From Apus apus (lineage: Eukaryota; Chordata; Aves; Apodiformes; Apodidae): a stretch of 64,000 nt of DNA. Location of the stretch: contig NC_067299.1 of NCBI RefSeq assembly GCF_020740795.1, forward strand, positions 10,484,001 through 10,548,000, in the 5' to 3' direction. A program made the position numbers and the translations under genes. Shown here one piece after another: positions 47,842 to 58,531 of this stretch (positions are counted from its first letter, which is position 1; each line of letters begins with the position of its first letter). The notes beneath the pieces are model-generated. The model did no database searches, was not told the origin of the DNA, and saw only the letters and a program-made list of their open reading frames with translations.

Positions 47842-48344
47842 CAGAACCAAACTGTGGCCAATGCTGAGGCTCAGACACCCCAAGGGATGCAGGGAGTGTC
47901 CTGAATGAAAACCTGGGCTTGTTGAGGTGTGTTCAGCCTCTATGGAGAGCACCAGGAATTCTCCACTGCAGTTTCTGATGGACCTCAGCAGCTGTCCCCA
48001 GCAGAAACATCACCTGGAGCTGGAGGATGTTATCTCAAGAGGCATCTGAAAGTGAACCAGATCCAATCCAGTCTGTAGCTTCCTGACTCCCCCTTGATTT
48101 AAATTTCCTGCTGGGAATGAGTTCTTACCAGTTCCTTCAGCCTCCCTACCCCTGATTTCCAACATTTGTGGCTGGCTGACAGCTGCCATGCCTGCAGAGC
48201 ACTGGTTTCACTCCTGGAACCCTTTCCAGATACTTCTGTGTCCTACCTGCCGAGCTCTTCTGCTGCTCTATGCAGAGACATGACCCTGGCTTGCTTCTCT
48301 GATGAGCTGAATGAAAGAGAGAGTGAGAAAAGAGAAGGAAGATG

Positions 48345-48566
48345 AGATCTTAGGAATAAATTCTTCCCTGAGGGTGGTGAGACCCTGGCCCAGGTTGCCC
48401 AGGGAAGCTGTGGCTGCCCCATCCCTGGCAGTGTTGAAGGGCAGGTTGGATGGGGCTTGGAGCAGCCTGGGCTGGTGGGAGGTGTCCCTGCCCATGCAGG
48501 GAGTGGGACTGGATGATCTTTTAGGTCTCTTTTAACCCGAACAAGTGTGTTCTATGATTCTATGTC
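48345..48566 (+). repeat. CR1 LINE fragment, young subfamily
   Basis: The + strand reads VVRPWPRLPREAVAAPSLAV and then LKGRLDGAWSSLGWWEVSLP, followed by a full 3' UTR. It is near-identical to the copies at 58225 and 51178 through this part. Confidence 0.94.
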
Positions 48567-48615
48567 TGTGGTTCACACATTCCTTGTTTGAGGAGGCCCT
48601 GGGTAACCTCTGCAT

Positions 48616-48780
48616 TATCACAGTGTCATAGGATCACTCCGGTTGGAAAAGACCTTCAAGACCATCAAGTCCAATCACTACCCTAACTCTGCTGCATCCT
48701 CCACTAAACCCTGTCCCCTGGCACCACATCTTTTAGATGTCTCCAGGGATGGTGGCTCAACCACCTCCTCAGACAGCCTG
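48616..48780 (-). repeat. CR1 LINE fragment
   Basis: An antisense 3' end (GGTTGGAAAAGACCTTCAAG, then CATCAAGTCCAATCACTACC) of a different subfamily, ending CAGACAGCCTG, where another CR1 piece begins. Confidence 0.85.
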
Positions 48781-49035
48781 GATCACCAAGTCCAGCTCCC
48801 GCCCCAGAACAGGACTAGCCCAAAGTTGACACCATGTCCCTGAGGGTGTTGTCCAAGTGTTTCTTGAATATTGTCAGGCTCAGTGCCATTCCTGCTTCCC
48901 TGGGGAACCTGTTCCAGTGCTCCAACTGCTCTGGGTAAGAAGAATCTCTTCCTAATGTCCAACCTAAACCTCCCCCTGCACATCTTCCCACCATTCCCTC
49001 GGGTCCTGTCGATGGTCACCAGAGAGAAGAGGTCA
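48781..49035 (-). repeat. CR1 LINE fragment, older
   Basis: Antisense CR1 interior. The minus strand reads LVTIDRTRGNGGKMCRGRFR and then LDIRKRFFLPRAVGALEQVP. It lies against the 48616 piece, so one may have inserted into the other. Confidence 0.85.
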
Positions 49036-49544
49036 TGAAGTAACACCTTTGCTCTGTGCTCAGGCCTATTGCATGTCCCTGCCCACACTCCACTGTCCCA
49101 ACAGAGGATGTGCCCCAGAGACCTCTCAGAGTCCCTGTAGAGCATCTGGACTTCAAGCTGTGCCTACCACAGCCCAGTTGGCCCTGGGCAGCTCTGTGGG
49201 TGCTCCCACCAGACTCTGCAGCTGTTCCTGGAGTCAGATGGGCTTTGAGCTCATAAACTACTGATCTGGGACTTTTCCCTAGGACCAATGTTTCATGTCA
49301 GCCCTACATTAAAGTGCACAGCCCTAGTGTGCTCCATGCAGAACCTGATGGATTCCCATCTCTGCCTGGGGGCTGGATGAATGGCCATTTTGTGCCTTCT
49401 GTGCTACCCAGATAAGCTCAGCCAGAGAAATTTTATGACAAGAGGAAAATGGTGTATGCTGGGGAAGCCTGGAGGGGCTGGGGGAGCATTCAGAAAGGGA
49501 GTGAGCTCCTGCAGGCTGGGCTGCATCCTGCCTTGTAGCAGAAA

Positions 49545-49765
49545 GCCACCAGCATCCTGGCTTGTACCAGCACTGGGGTGGCCAGCAGGACCAGGGATTG
49601 TCCCCCTGTGCTCAGCACTGGTGGGGCTGCACCTCAAATCCTGGGGTCAGTTCTGGGCCCCTCACAACAAGAAGGACCTTGAGGGGCTGGAGCGTGTCCA
49701 GGGAAGGACAGTGGAGCTGGGGAAGGGGCTGGAGCACAAGTGTGAGCAGGAGCCCAGCAGGAGCC
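49545..49765 (+). repeat. CR1 LINE ORF2 fragment without 3' end
   Basis: Contains GGTGGGGCTGCACCTCAAAT, TGGGCCCCTCACAACAAGAA and GGAGCGTGTCCAGGGAAGG, the CR1 segment upstream of the usual 3' pieces. The 3' UTR is missing, so it was truncated after insertion. Confidence 0.85.
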
Positions 49766-49821
49766 AGTGCCCCTAGAGAAATGAGCTTACCTGCATATGT
49801 ACACACATCCATCCTGCATGC

Positions 49822-49825
<4 letters not shown>

Positions 49826-49868
<43 letters not shown>
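49826..49868. repeat. (CA)n microsatellite
   Basis: About 21 uninterrupted CA units. It is a likely length-polymorphic marker. Confidence 0.95.
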
Positions 49869-49870
<2 letters not shown>

Positions 49871-51177
49871 TGGCTGGGACCCCCCAAGGGCCCCTGTGCT
49901 CGCTCCAGCTGTCTCTGTGCTGGTGGGATGTGCCCAGGTCACCCTGCCCTGCAGCCCCCCCAGCACCCACCCACTTGGGACAGCTTCCTCACCCCAGCCC
50001 GGGCTCAGCACGGCTGGCACCCAGCTGTCCTTGCTTCCTTCAGGAACAGTTGGCTTCCCCCATGCTGCTCCAGAGCACCTCGTCTGCCAGGGAGCAGGAA
50101 GGGGTAACAAGCTCATTTCCATGGCAACAGGCTCCTTCCTGTGCTGGCTAATGGGAAACTGCTCCATTCTTCCCAGCAGCTTTGTCAGCAGGGAATCGTG
50201 CACACTCCGATCAATTAAAATCAGATTTAAGTGCATATTCACAGCACCCTGAACCCCAAGGCCTGGCCTAAGTTGGCCCTGTGACATGGATGTGGCTTTC
50301 AAACCTCACCTGGCCTGTGGAGACCCCCCCCCCATTGTGTCCTCCAGCCACCCCCTTGAGCTGCCAGAGGCACCGATGTCTGCAGATCACAAACTGTTCC
50401 TGTGCAGGAGCCAAAAAAAACCTCCTGTACCAGCTTGTCTGGGTGGAAGAAGCCCATGGAAAAGAGCCATGGTCTCTGCAAAAGGGGTGAGAACATGGGT
50501 GCTCTCCCCCTGCCTGCCTGCCAGCCTGAAACCCAGGGCAGGAATGTCCTTCTCTCCCCTCCACAGAGCTTGGCATGAGTGGGAGTGATGCTGGGTGTCC
50601 CCTGGGGACCAGGGAGCAGGACAAGGGGCCAGGGTGGCCCAGCCTGGTGCTCAGTGTAGGAAACCTGTTAGACTGTGCAGGCAAGGAGGAGAAAGAATGA
50701 ATACAAATTAAAGACAGGACGGATGCTCTGAGAGCACAAATGCCCACCAGCTCCTGATTAACCTTTGAGAATTGTTTTGGAGGCAGTCCTGAGCCTGCCA
50801 CGTACCAGGGGCAAGAAGCTTTCCCCATGGAGGAGGCCACCACTGTGGGCAACGTGCCTGGGAGGACAAGCAGCAGTGGGTGAGCTGCAGGCTGAGCTCC
50901 TGCCTGCCCCCCATCCCCACCTGTGTCACCCACATCCACATCCCCTCCTCTGGAACTGATGCACGACCAGGGAACAGCTCAGGTTTTGACAGCTTGGTGT
51001 TTTCCCAGGTGGAAAATAACATTTCAGCTTAAAGTCCCACACAGCTCTGCCCAGTTCTAGATATAACAAAACCCTCCCCTTTGGCCTGCAGGGTGGGGAT
51101 GGAGATGGGTTGCTCACTCCATCCTGCTGCTCCTTCTTATTTATTTATTACTTCTTCACCCTTATTGCTACATGTTG

Positions 51178-51495
51178 ATCATTAGAGGGGCCTTTCAGTA
51201 CCTGAAGAGGCTACAAGGGGATGGAGAGGGGCTTTTTACAAGGGCAGGTAAAGGGGTGATGGCTTTAACTGGTAGAGGGTTAGACATTAGGAAGAAATTC
51301 TTCCCTGTGAGGGTGGTGAGAGCCTGGCCCAGGTTGCCCAGGGAAGCTGTGGCTGCCCCATCCCTGGCAGTGTTGAAGGGCAGGTTGGATGGGGCTTGGA
51401 GCAACCTGGGCTGGTGGGAGGTGTCCCTGCTCATGGCAGGGAACTGGATGATCTTTAAGGTCCCTCCCAACCCAAACCGTCCTATGATTCCACAC
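51178..51495 (+). repeat. CR1 LINE fragment, young subfamily
   Basis: The + strand reads RGLDIRKKFFPVRVVRAWPR and then LPREAVAAPSLAVLKGRLDG. Its 3' UTR ends CGTCCTATGATTCC. Confidence 0.94.
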
Positions 51496-52359
51496 AGTAA
51501 ACCTGAACCCTTTTACACTCATCTTTGTGGCCAGCACGACTATCTGTTGCTCCCCCCACCCTGCTGTCCTGCTCCCTGCACACCTCCACATCCAGTTCCA
51601 GCTGTGGCCAAGGGCTTGGACACCCACCCTGTCACGTGTGACTGTGGGTCTCAGAGTTACTCAGCAAACCAACATCTGACAAGCTAAAAAGAGCATATTG
51701 GCCCTGCTCCCACCCAACTAAGCACAAGGCAGGACATGCCCAAAGAGCTGGGGCTGGGGCAGGGACAGGTTCCCCCAGTGACTCCTACGTGCTCAGTGCT
51801 CACCACATCTCCTCCCATGGTCCCTCACCCCAAGAGATGGTTTTAGCTTTGCTTGCCATGTCCCTACCAGTACCCAGGGCTGGTTTAGAGCACCCATTAA
51901 ACCTTCTGCCTACATGACACAGGATTCCTGAGACACAAGTCCAGGGCATTTCTAAAATGAACCACGTGAAGACACTGTCACTTGAGGCTGGTGATGGAAA
52001 ATACTGCTCTGCACAGAAATCCACTTGTCTAGCCCTGGCCATACAAGAAGGAACCTGGAGAGGTAGTTCCCTCTGCTAGATCCCACCACCCAGTGCTTCC
52101 CTTTACTAGACCCAGCCTCTAACTCTCTGGAGTGATGTTTTAAGCAGGGGAGTGGGTCATGGGCTTTGCCTCTGCACTGATCTCCTTGCTTCACAGCTGG
52201 GATATAATGGTTATTAAACTGGGTGAAGAGAAATAGGTCCCCTGGTAGGTTAAACCACAGTTACACCTCCACAGAAAACAGTAGGAATATTAATCATGGG
52301 CCAATTCAATTAACTTTACATAGTTTAATTAAAACACAAGGAAGTGCTGGTGTGTTTTG

Positions 52360-52365
52360 GTGGTG

Positions 52366-52398
<33 letters not shown>

Positions 52399-52412
52399 GT
52401 TTTTGTTTTTTT
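52360..52412. repeat. GTTTT-rich simple repeat
   Basis: Irregular units of GTTTT and GTTTTT following TGTGTTTTGGTGGTGTG. It flanks an AT-rich unique block (52290-52350) that has several TTAA and ATTAA words. Confidence 0.88.
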
Positions 52413-54304
52413 TCAATTAGAGAATGCTCTCAGGCTGAGGTACAAATTAACAGGCTCTAATGATGTATTTTGCCTAGTTTTAAAGCTCCCAGGCCTTGGC
52501 AACAGGCTCCAAGCCTGATCCCAATCAAAGTGCAACACCTTGACCTTCAATACAAGGCCTGTGGGAGCCTCTTGGAGGAGCAAACTCAAATGGTTTAATT
52601 AGTGCTAGGGCTGGGAATTCCCATTTGGGAGTGAGAGCCTTCAGCCTAACCCACAGATAGGGAGTTTCTAATGGATTCATCTCCCACGTGTGAATCCACC
52701 AGTGGGATGAAGTGAAACGTGCTCTGGGTGGTGATGCTTGAGTGTCCTACTGTGGGCAGAGGATTTTAGGCAGCCCTGCTCTCCCCCTGGTCAATCAACA
52801 AGGGGGTTTGTGGCAGGTCACACTCATGGGGTGTGCCAAAACCCCATGTCTTGCAAGAGAGGAAGGAGCTTCATTCCTTCCCCTAGGAGGGGGCAAAGCA
52901 CTGGGGGGAGGACAGAGGGGTCTGGGCCACATGGAGGTGTGCAGGGATCTTTGGGGACAGTGGATCCTGCATCTGGCTGTGCCAGAGAAGATGTTTTTAT
53001 GTCTGGATGCAGGCACACACCAAGTGAGGGATGTGAGAGGACCTGGCTCTGCCTTAGCTGCTCCAGAGCCAAAGCTCTCACCACGTGAGGTGCCAGACCC
53101 AGAGCGTGGCCTCCTGCTGTGGGACAGCAGCACCAAACCCAACACCCAGCAAGCCCAGAAGGATTGTGGAGTGAGGAAAATGCAACATCTAGCAAAAATA
53201 ACCTGCCCCTGCTTGACCCAATGGATGGAATTCGCCCTTCCCTTGCTCTTCCCCCCATTTTTTTGCTGCCTGGAAAAGGGTCTTGGGCTGGAGCAGGCAG
53301 CAGCAGCAGCAGGGCAGTAAAGGAGCCCTGCTGCTGAACGTCTCTTGCAAGCCTTCAGCTTTCCTACTTAGCAGTTCCAAATGCTTTGAGAATGCTGGGA
53401 GGAGTGGCTTAGAAGGTGAGACACGTTCCTGAAGCACATGAGGGACACTTAGAATTAATAAACACTTGACCAGGGAGACTGAGAGCTGCTGTGGGAAACC
53501 TGAGGCCTCCTTGACACTGTAGGTGATGGTTACAAAACAGAACAATGAGGCAGCAAATAGGCCTCCTGGTACTGATGTCTAGCACCACAAGAAGCTCAGA
53601 TAGATGGAGAGCAGCTTCTCAGACTGCTGCATTTGGCCAAACTAGGCTTGGTTTTTAGGTTATTCTCTTTGTTTTATAGCTCATGATGGTCTGTTCAGCC
53701 ATTAAAGCAAGTGCTGGCTGAGATGCTCTGTGCCAGGGTGGGCACAGAGTAAATGGTGTTTGACAGGTTGGGTTTGCTCTGAGGTGATGGTCAGCTCATA
53801 TAAAGAGAAGTGGGAAATGGCTGTGAAATGCACTAGCAGGTTGGTAGGGCCCATCACTGCATGTTCTCCTGGTGACTGGGCAAGATGGAGAGAGCAGAGA
53901 GGTGGTTTGTCCAGGTGGGTGCAGTCCCACAGCCCTGAGGAGAACCAGGCTTGTAAGAAACATGGTGTGTTCACTGCCACTTCTAGGATGAAGGCCAGCA
54001 GCACACAGGGGGACAGGCTGGCACTTGTACCCTGACCAGCTGATGGGATAAACACCAGGGACAGTGATCAGGAGGCTGGAAGGGCAGGAGGGACAATGCT
54101 GGTCACTGCTCACGTGTGGCTCTGGGTTCTGAAGGGCTCTGCCAGCAGGTGCTGGGAGCCAACCACCCTCCTTGCAGGTGTTTTGGAGGCACCAGTGTCA
54201 ACATCCCTGCTGACACGGTGCTGAGGGGCCTGTAGAGCTTTAATCATGGTTCAGCTGGTTTTAATTGCTTTGGCCTAATTTGGTCAGCTCCTCCTTTGTG
54301 CTTA

Positions 54305-54425
54305 TGTTCATAGAATCATTGAATCACAGGCTGGTTTGGGTTGGAAAGGACCTTAAAAATGTAGTTCCAACCCCCCCTGCCATGGGCAGGGACACCTTCC
54401 ACTAGATCAGGTTGCTCAAAGCCCC
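54305..54425 (-). repeat. CR1 LINE 3'-end fragment
   Basis: An antisense 3' UTR starting ATAGAATCATTGAATCACAG and ending near AGGTTGCTCAAAGCCCC. Confidence 0.9.
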
Positions 54426-55028
54426 AGTGTTACCTTGATCTTCCAGCTTAAATAAACCCATGGCATAAACCTGCCTGGTGTAAATATTCCCATTTCAACC
54501 CCAGGAGAGACCTGTCCCTTAGTGTTGCAGGTCTTCTCATGTTTGTCACTGAAATGGGTTTAGATTCAGCAGAGTCACTGTAGAGTCTAGCAAATTATAG
54601 GGCCCTGTTTGGGAACATAATGGCACTTTTGGGGACCTCCCTTCCCTTGGTCCATAATGAAATGAGAGCAGGGAGGATCTTTGGGCCAAAATGACCATGT
54701 CTGCAAAGGATCTGAGAAGATGAAGGAGGGAGAAGAAAAAGCAAACAAAAAAGCCATAAGTAGCTGCTAAAAGCCTCTCCTTTTGGTAATTATGATACAC
54801 TCCTTGGGGTTTCATTTTGACCTCTTATCAACTCACACTGGGTTTGCTGTTGTTTTTTACCCTGTCTTTAGAAACTGAAAGCTGCTTTGAGCTCAGGGCT
54901 GGGACCTGCTCATTCGGACCACACTGAGAATTAAAAAAGTGTTGGTTTTTTTTTCACAGTAAGGCCTGAGAAATTCATCTGGGCAGGTAAAGGTTACCAT
55001 TTGTTGAACTGGCACTTTCTAAGGAGAA

Positions 55029-55057
55029 GAAAAAAAAAGAAAAAAAAAAAAAAAAAA
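55029..55057. repeat. A-rich run
   Basis: Two A runs separated by a single G. No retrotransposon body is attached on either side that I recognise. Confidence 0.85.
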
Positions 55058-55549
55058 GTAAAATGTCAGAATTCGTTGACATTATCACTGACAGACAGAA
55101 CGGCCACATCTGAGATGGAGCTGCCTGCCCCAGTCTGCCCCAGTGGGAGCCTGGGGGCCCCTGGCAGCTGCCCAGCCAGGGCACACAAAGAACCTGATTT
55201 TTGCTGTTTTTACAACCTCCCCCCACGACTTGTAGAAACTGGAACTCTTCTGAAGTCCAGCACAGCTGCCCTCCAGAGGCCATGGCTCACATTATCACCC
55301 ATCAGCTGAGAGCACTGATGAGGATGAAGGTCCCCACTTGGCTTGTGGCTGTCACGGATCATTCCTGACAAGTGGAAAGCCCTGAAGAAAGTCACTGAGT
55401 ATCTAACTCAGCTAGAGGCAGAAACACACAGCACAAACCCCTCCACTTTTGTGCTTCAGTTTAGTAATTCAAGAGCAGAACATCATATGAAAAAATGGTG
55501 TTTGTGCACCAAGGCTCAGAAGACATGAAGGAAGGATGTAGGTGATTTT

Positions 55550-55745
55550 AATACTCTCTGATTTGTTGCTCTCTGTCCCAGTGTGCTTGGATGTGGATCT
55601 GTCTCTTCTTTTATTTGCATTTTGTAATTATTTGTATATAACATTATGCCCTCCACATAATGACCATTGTTTGGAAACAAGATTAATTCGTCTGAAAACC
55701 ATGAGGTAGAAAGTTCAATTAAAGCCTGGAGTAACCACTCAGTCA
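55550..55745. other. AT-rich block with octamer and SOX-type motifs
   Basis: Contains ATTTGCAT (55613-55620, POU octamer) and CCATTGTT (55664-55671, SOX-type), with GTAATTATTTG between them and GATTAATTC after. The block is repeat-free within a CALN1 intron. A neural enhancer is a reasonable guess, but this is motif reading only. Confidence 0.33.
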
Positions 55746-56669
55746 CTCTGTTGCTAGGAGTTCATGTTTGTTCCTTGCCATGGGAAAAACAAAGTGATCA
55801 ATTCCAAAGTCCCCTCCAGCAATTCCCTTGGCATTTGTTAGCTCCTGCCAGCTACCAATACAGCAGAGCAGAGAAGGAACAAAATGCAAAGCAGCTGTCA
55901 CTGCAAAAAATCACAATTCAGGGCAAGTGATTTGAATGCCTGACTCAGAGCAATAGGTCTGCAAGGAGGAGGGAGGCAGGGAGTGCTCACAGCTCAGACC
56001 TGGGGAAGATGAGCAGCTCTGGAGGTACCTGCTGCAGGAAAGCTCAGCAGGTGGGTAGCTCAGCTTGGGGTTCCCACAGGAGGAGGGGACACACAGGAAG
56101 GGCAGCACATCTGGTGATGAACTTGGGCTCAGGACAAGGAGGGAGGATGCATTTGGGGACAGCTTTAAGAGCCCCACATCAGACACCTTCCTGGTTTGGG
56201 AAAGCAATGGAAACCCTCCCAGCAACCAAGCTCTTCATCTCGTGAGCACTACATCAGGTCCCTGGGACTTGAGTGGCACAGAGGACACACTCCTCAAAAT
56301 ATGTTGGATGTAGCTGGTTGGGCACATATTCCTTCCTTAGCCTGTCTGAACTGCTTAGCTGTGAGATGTCTCTGTGCCTATCACAACACATGGCTGCCTT
56401 TGGATGCTTCAGGTTATCTTTCCTGGCAGATCTGACCATGAGTCTCTCAGAAGCCTGTGAAGAAGTTAAACAAGAGGCCTGGAGGGATAATGGAGACCTT
56501 CTGCCAAACCTGGGCTTGTTCCAGTCTCTGTCAACCCTCTGGGGTCTTTGCTTTGTGCTGCACCACAGGCCATGGCAGAACTGGGGCTCAGGGGGGTCTC
56601 CTCAGCACCAGCTGTGAGTGCTGATGGGGATTTGAGGACTGCTGATAATGGTCCAGGAAGCTCACCAAA

Positions 56670-57105
56670 CCATAGAATCCCAGAGTGGTTTGGGTTGTAA
56701 AGGACTTAAAGATCATCTAGTCCCAACCCCTGCATGGGCAGGGACACCTCCCACCAGCCCAGGTTGCTCCAAGCCCCATCCAACCTGCCCTTCAACACTG
56801 CCAGGGATGGGGCAGCCACAGCTTCCCTGGGCAACCTGGGCCAGGGTCTCACCACCCTCATAGTGAGGAATTCCTTCCTAATGTCTAACCTAAATCTTCC
56901 CTCTTCCATTTTAATCCATCCCCCCTTGTCCTCTCCCTCCCTGCCCTTGTCCCAAGCCCCTCCCCAGCTTTCCTGGAGCCCCTTCAGGCACTGGAAGGTG
57001 CTCTCAGGTCTCCCTGGAGCCTTCTCTTCTCCAGGCTGAACACCCCAACTCTCCCAGCCTGGCTCCAGAGCAGAGCTGCTCCAGCCCTCCCACCATCTCT
57101 GTGGC
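56670..57105 (-). repeat. CR1 LINE fragment, young and relatively long
   Basis: Antisense. The minus strand reads SSALEPGWESWGVQPGEEKA, LTMRVVRPWPRLPREAVAAP and then KGRLDGAWSNLGWWEVSLPM. From 56732 to 56861 it differs from the 26352-26481 segment at one base. Confidence 0.95.
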
Positions 57106-57524
57106 AATCAGATCCCACCTCTGAGCTCCCCACCTCACAAGGTGCAGTCACAGCACAGTCATGGCACAGGAAGGAGGTCTGACCCAGGTCTGTGAGATCA
57201 GGCTGCTGATGGTGCTGAAGTTCTGCACGAACTAGAGAAATATTTAGCTCAGTAACACTCAAGGACTCTTCTCACACTAAAATAAACTCTCACATCACAG
57301 CTCAACTCTCTGACCCTGCAAAGGACACTTTGCTGGTGTGGCTGTTGGAACTGTGCTGGGTGCACCCCGTGACTCAGCAAGCCCAGGGATGGGGTCTGGG
57401 TGGCAAATCATGGCCATGTTGGCACTTGGAGACCAACATGAGTTGTCAGCCATCAGACCCCAAGCCCTGTAGCCAAAAGTCCTTGCCAGCAGCTGGCCAT
57501 TGTGAGCTACTCTTCCAGTGATTC

Positions 57525-57692
57525 CCCAGGCATGGAGGAACTTCCAGGGCAGGGCTGGAGCCCACATTCCTGAGGGATTTCAAAGCCCTGTAGATGTGGT
57601 GCTGAGGGACTTGGGTCAGTGGTGGCCTTGGCAGGGCTGGGTTGGTTGTTGAACTTGATGATCTTAAAGGCCTTTTCCAACCAAAACAATTC
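57525..57692 (+). repeat. CR1 LINE 3' fragment, diverged
   Basis: A sense 3' UTR with TTGATGATCTTAAAGGCC and TTTTCCAACCAAAACAATTC. The coding part is barely recognisable. Confidence 0.8.
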
Positions 57693-58224
57693 TGGACAAG
57701 GCTGTTCAGGAAGACAGTGAAAGCTTTTCTGCTACATTCAAGTTCATCTTCACAGGTAGCCCAGGAACACAGCACACAGCTGGGGCAGCCCTGGAGATAC
57801 GTTAGTTTGTGGGGCAAAACAAGACCAGACACTCCTGCTGCCACGCAGCTTTAGCTCTGACATCTCATCCTGAACCTCTTATGTGGGTACCTGCCCTGGA
57901 AGAAGGCAGCTTTCCTCTCTCTCCCTCCAGCCACAGCATGAAGCTGACTTTTATCAGCACTGAGAAATGTCCAGCAATCAAAAAGCAGCTGATAATTCCG
58001 ATGATAGAGCACGAGGAGAAGACAATCCTGTGCCACTGTGTTGACAGTCGTGCAGAAATATCTGGGTAATTTGTTCTGGTTCAAAGTTATCTCTGACAGG
58101 ATTAGGAGATTCACTAAAAAAGGATGGCTCCTACCTAGCAAAGGTGACAGCAGTTTTTATTAGGTGGACTATCCATGAGATAAAAGATGGCATTCCACAC
58201 ACACACAGAACAAAAATTAAGCAG

Positions 58225-58531
58225 GGAGGGGAGAGACTTTCTAGCAGGGTGTAGTGATGGGACAAGGGGTAAGGGTTTTCAACTGGAAGAGGGGAGATTT
58301 AGGTTAGAAGTCAGGAAGAAATTCTTTGCTGTGAGGGTGGTGAGACCCTGGCCCAGGTTGCCCAGGGAAGCTGTGGCTGCCCCATCCCTGGCAGTGTTGA
58401 AGGGCAGGTTGGATGGGGCTTGGAGCAGCCTGGGCTGGTGGGAGGTGCCCCTGCCCATGGAGGGGGAACTAGGTGATCTTCTAGGTCCCTTCCAACCCAA
58501 ACCATTCCATGATTCAATGATTCTATGAGAA
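58225..58531 (+). repeat. CR1 LINE fragment, young subfamily
   Basis: The + strand reads RGKGFQLEEGRFRLEVRKKF and then FAVRVVRPWPRLPREAVAAP, followed by a full 3' UTR ending TTCAATGATTCTATGAGA. Confidence 0.95.
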
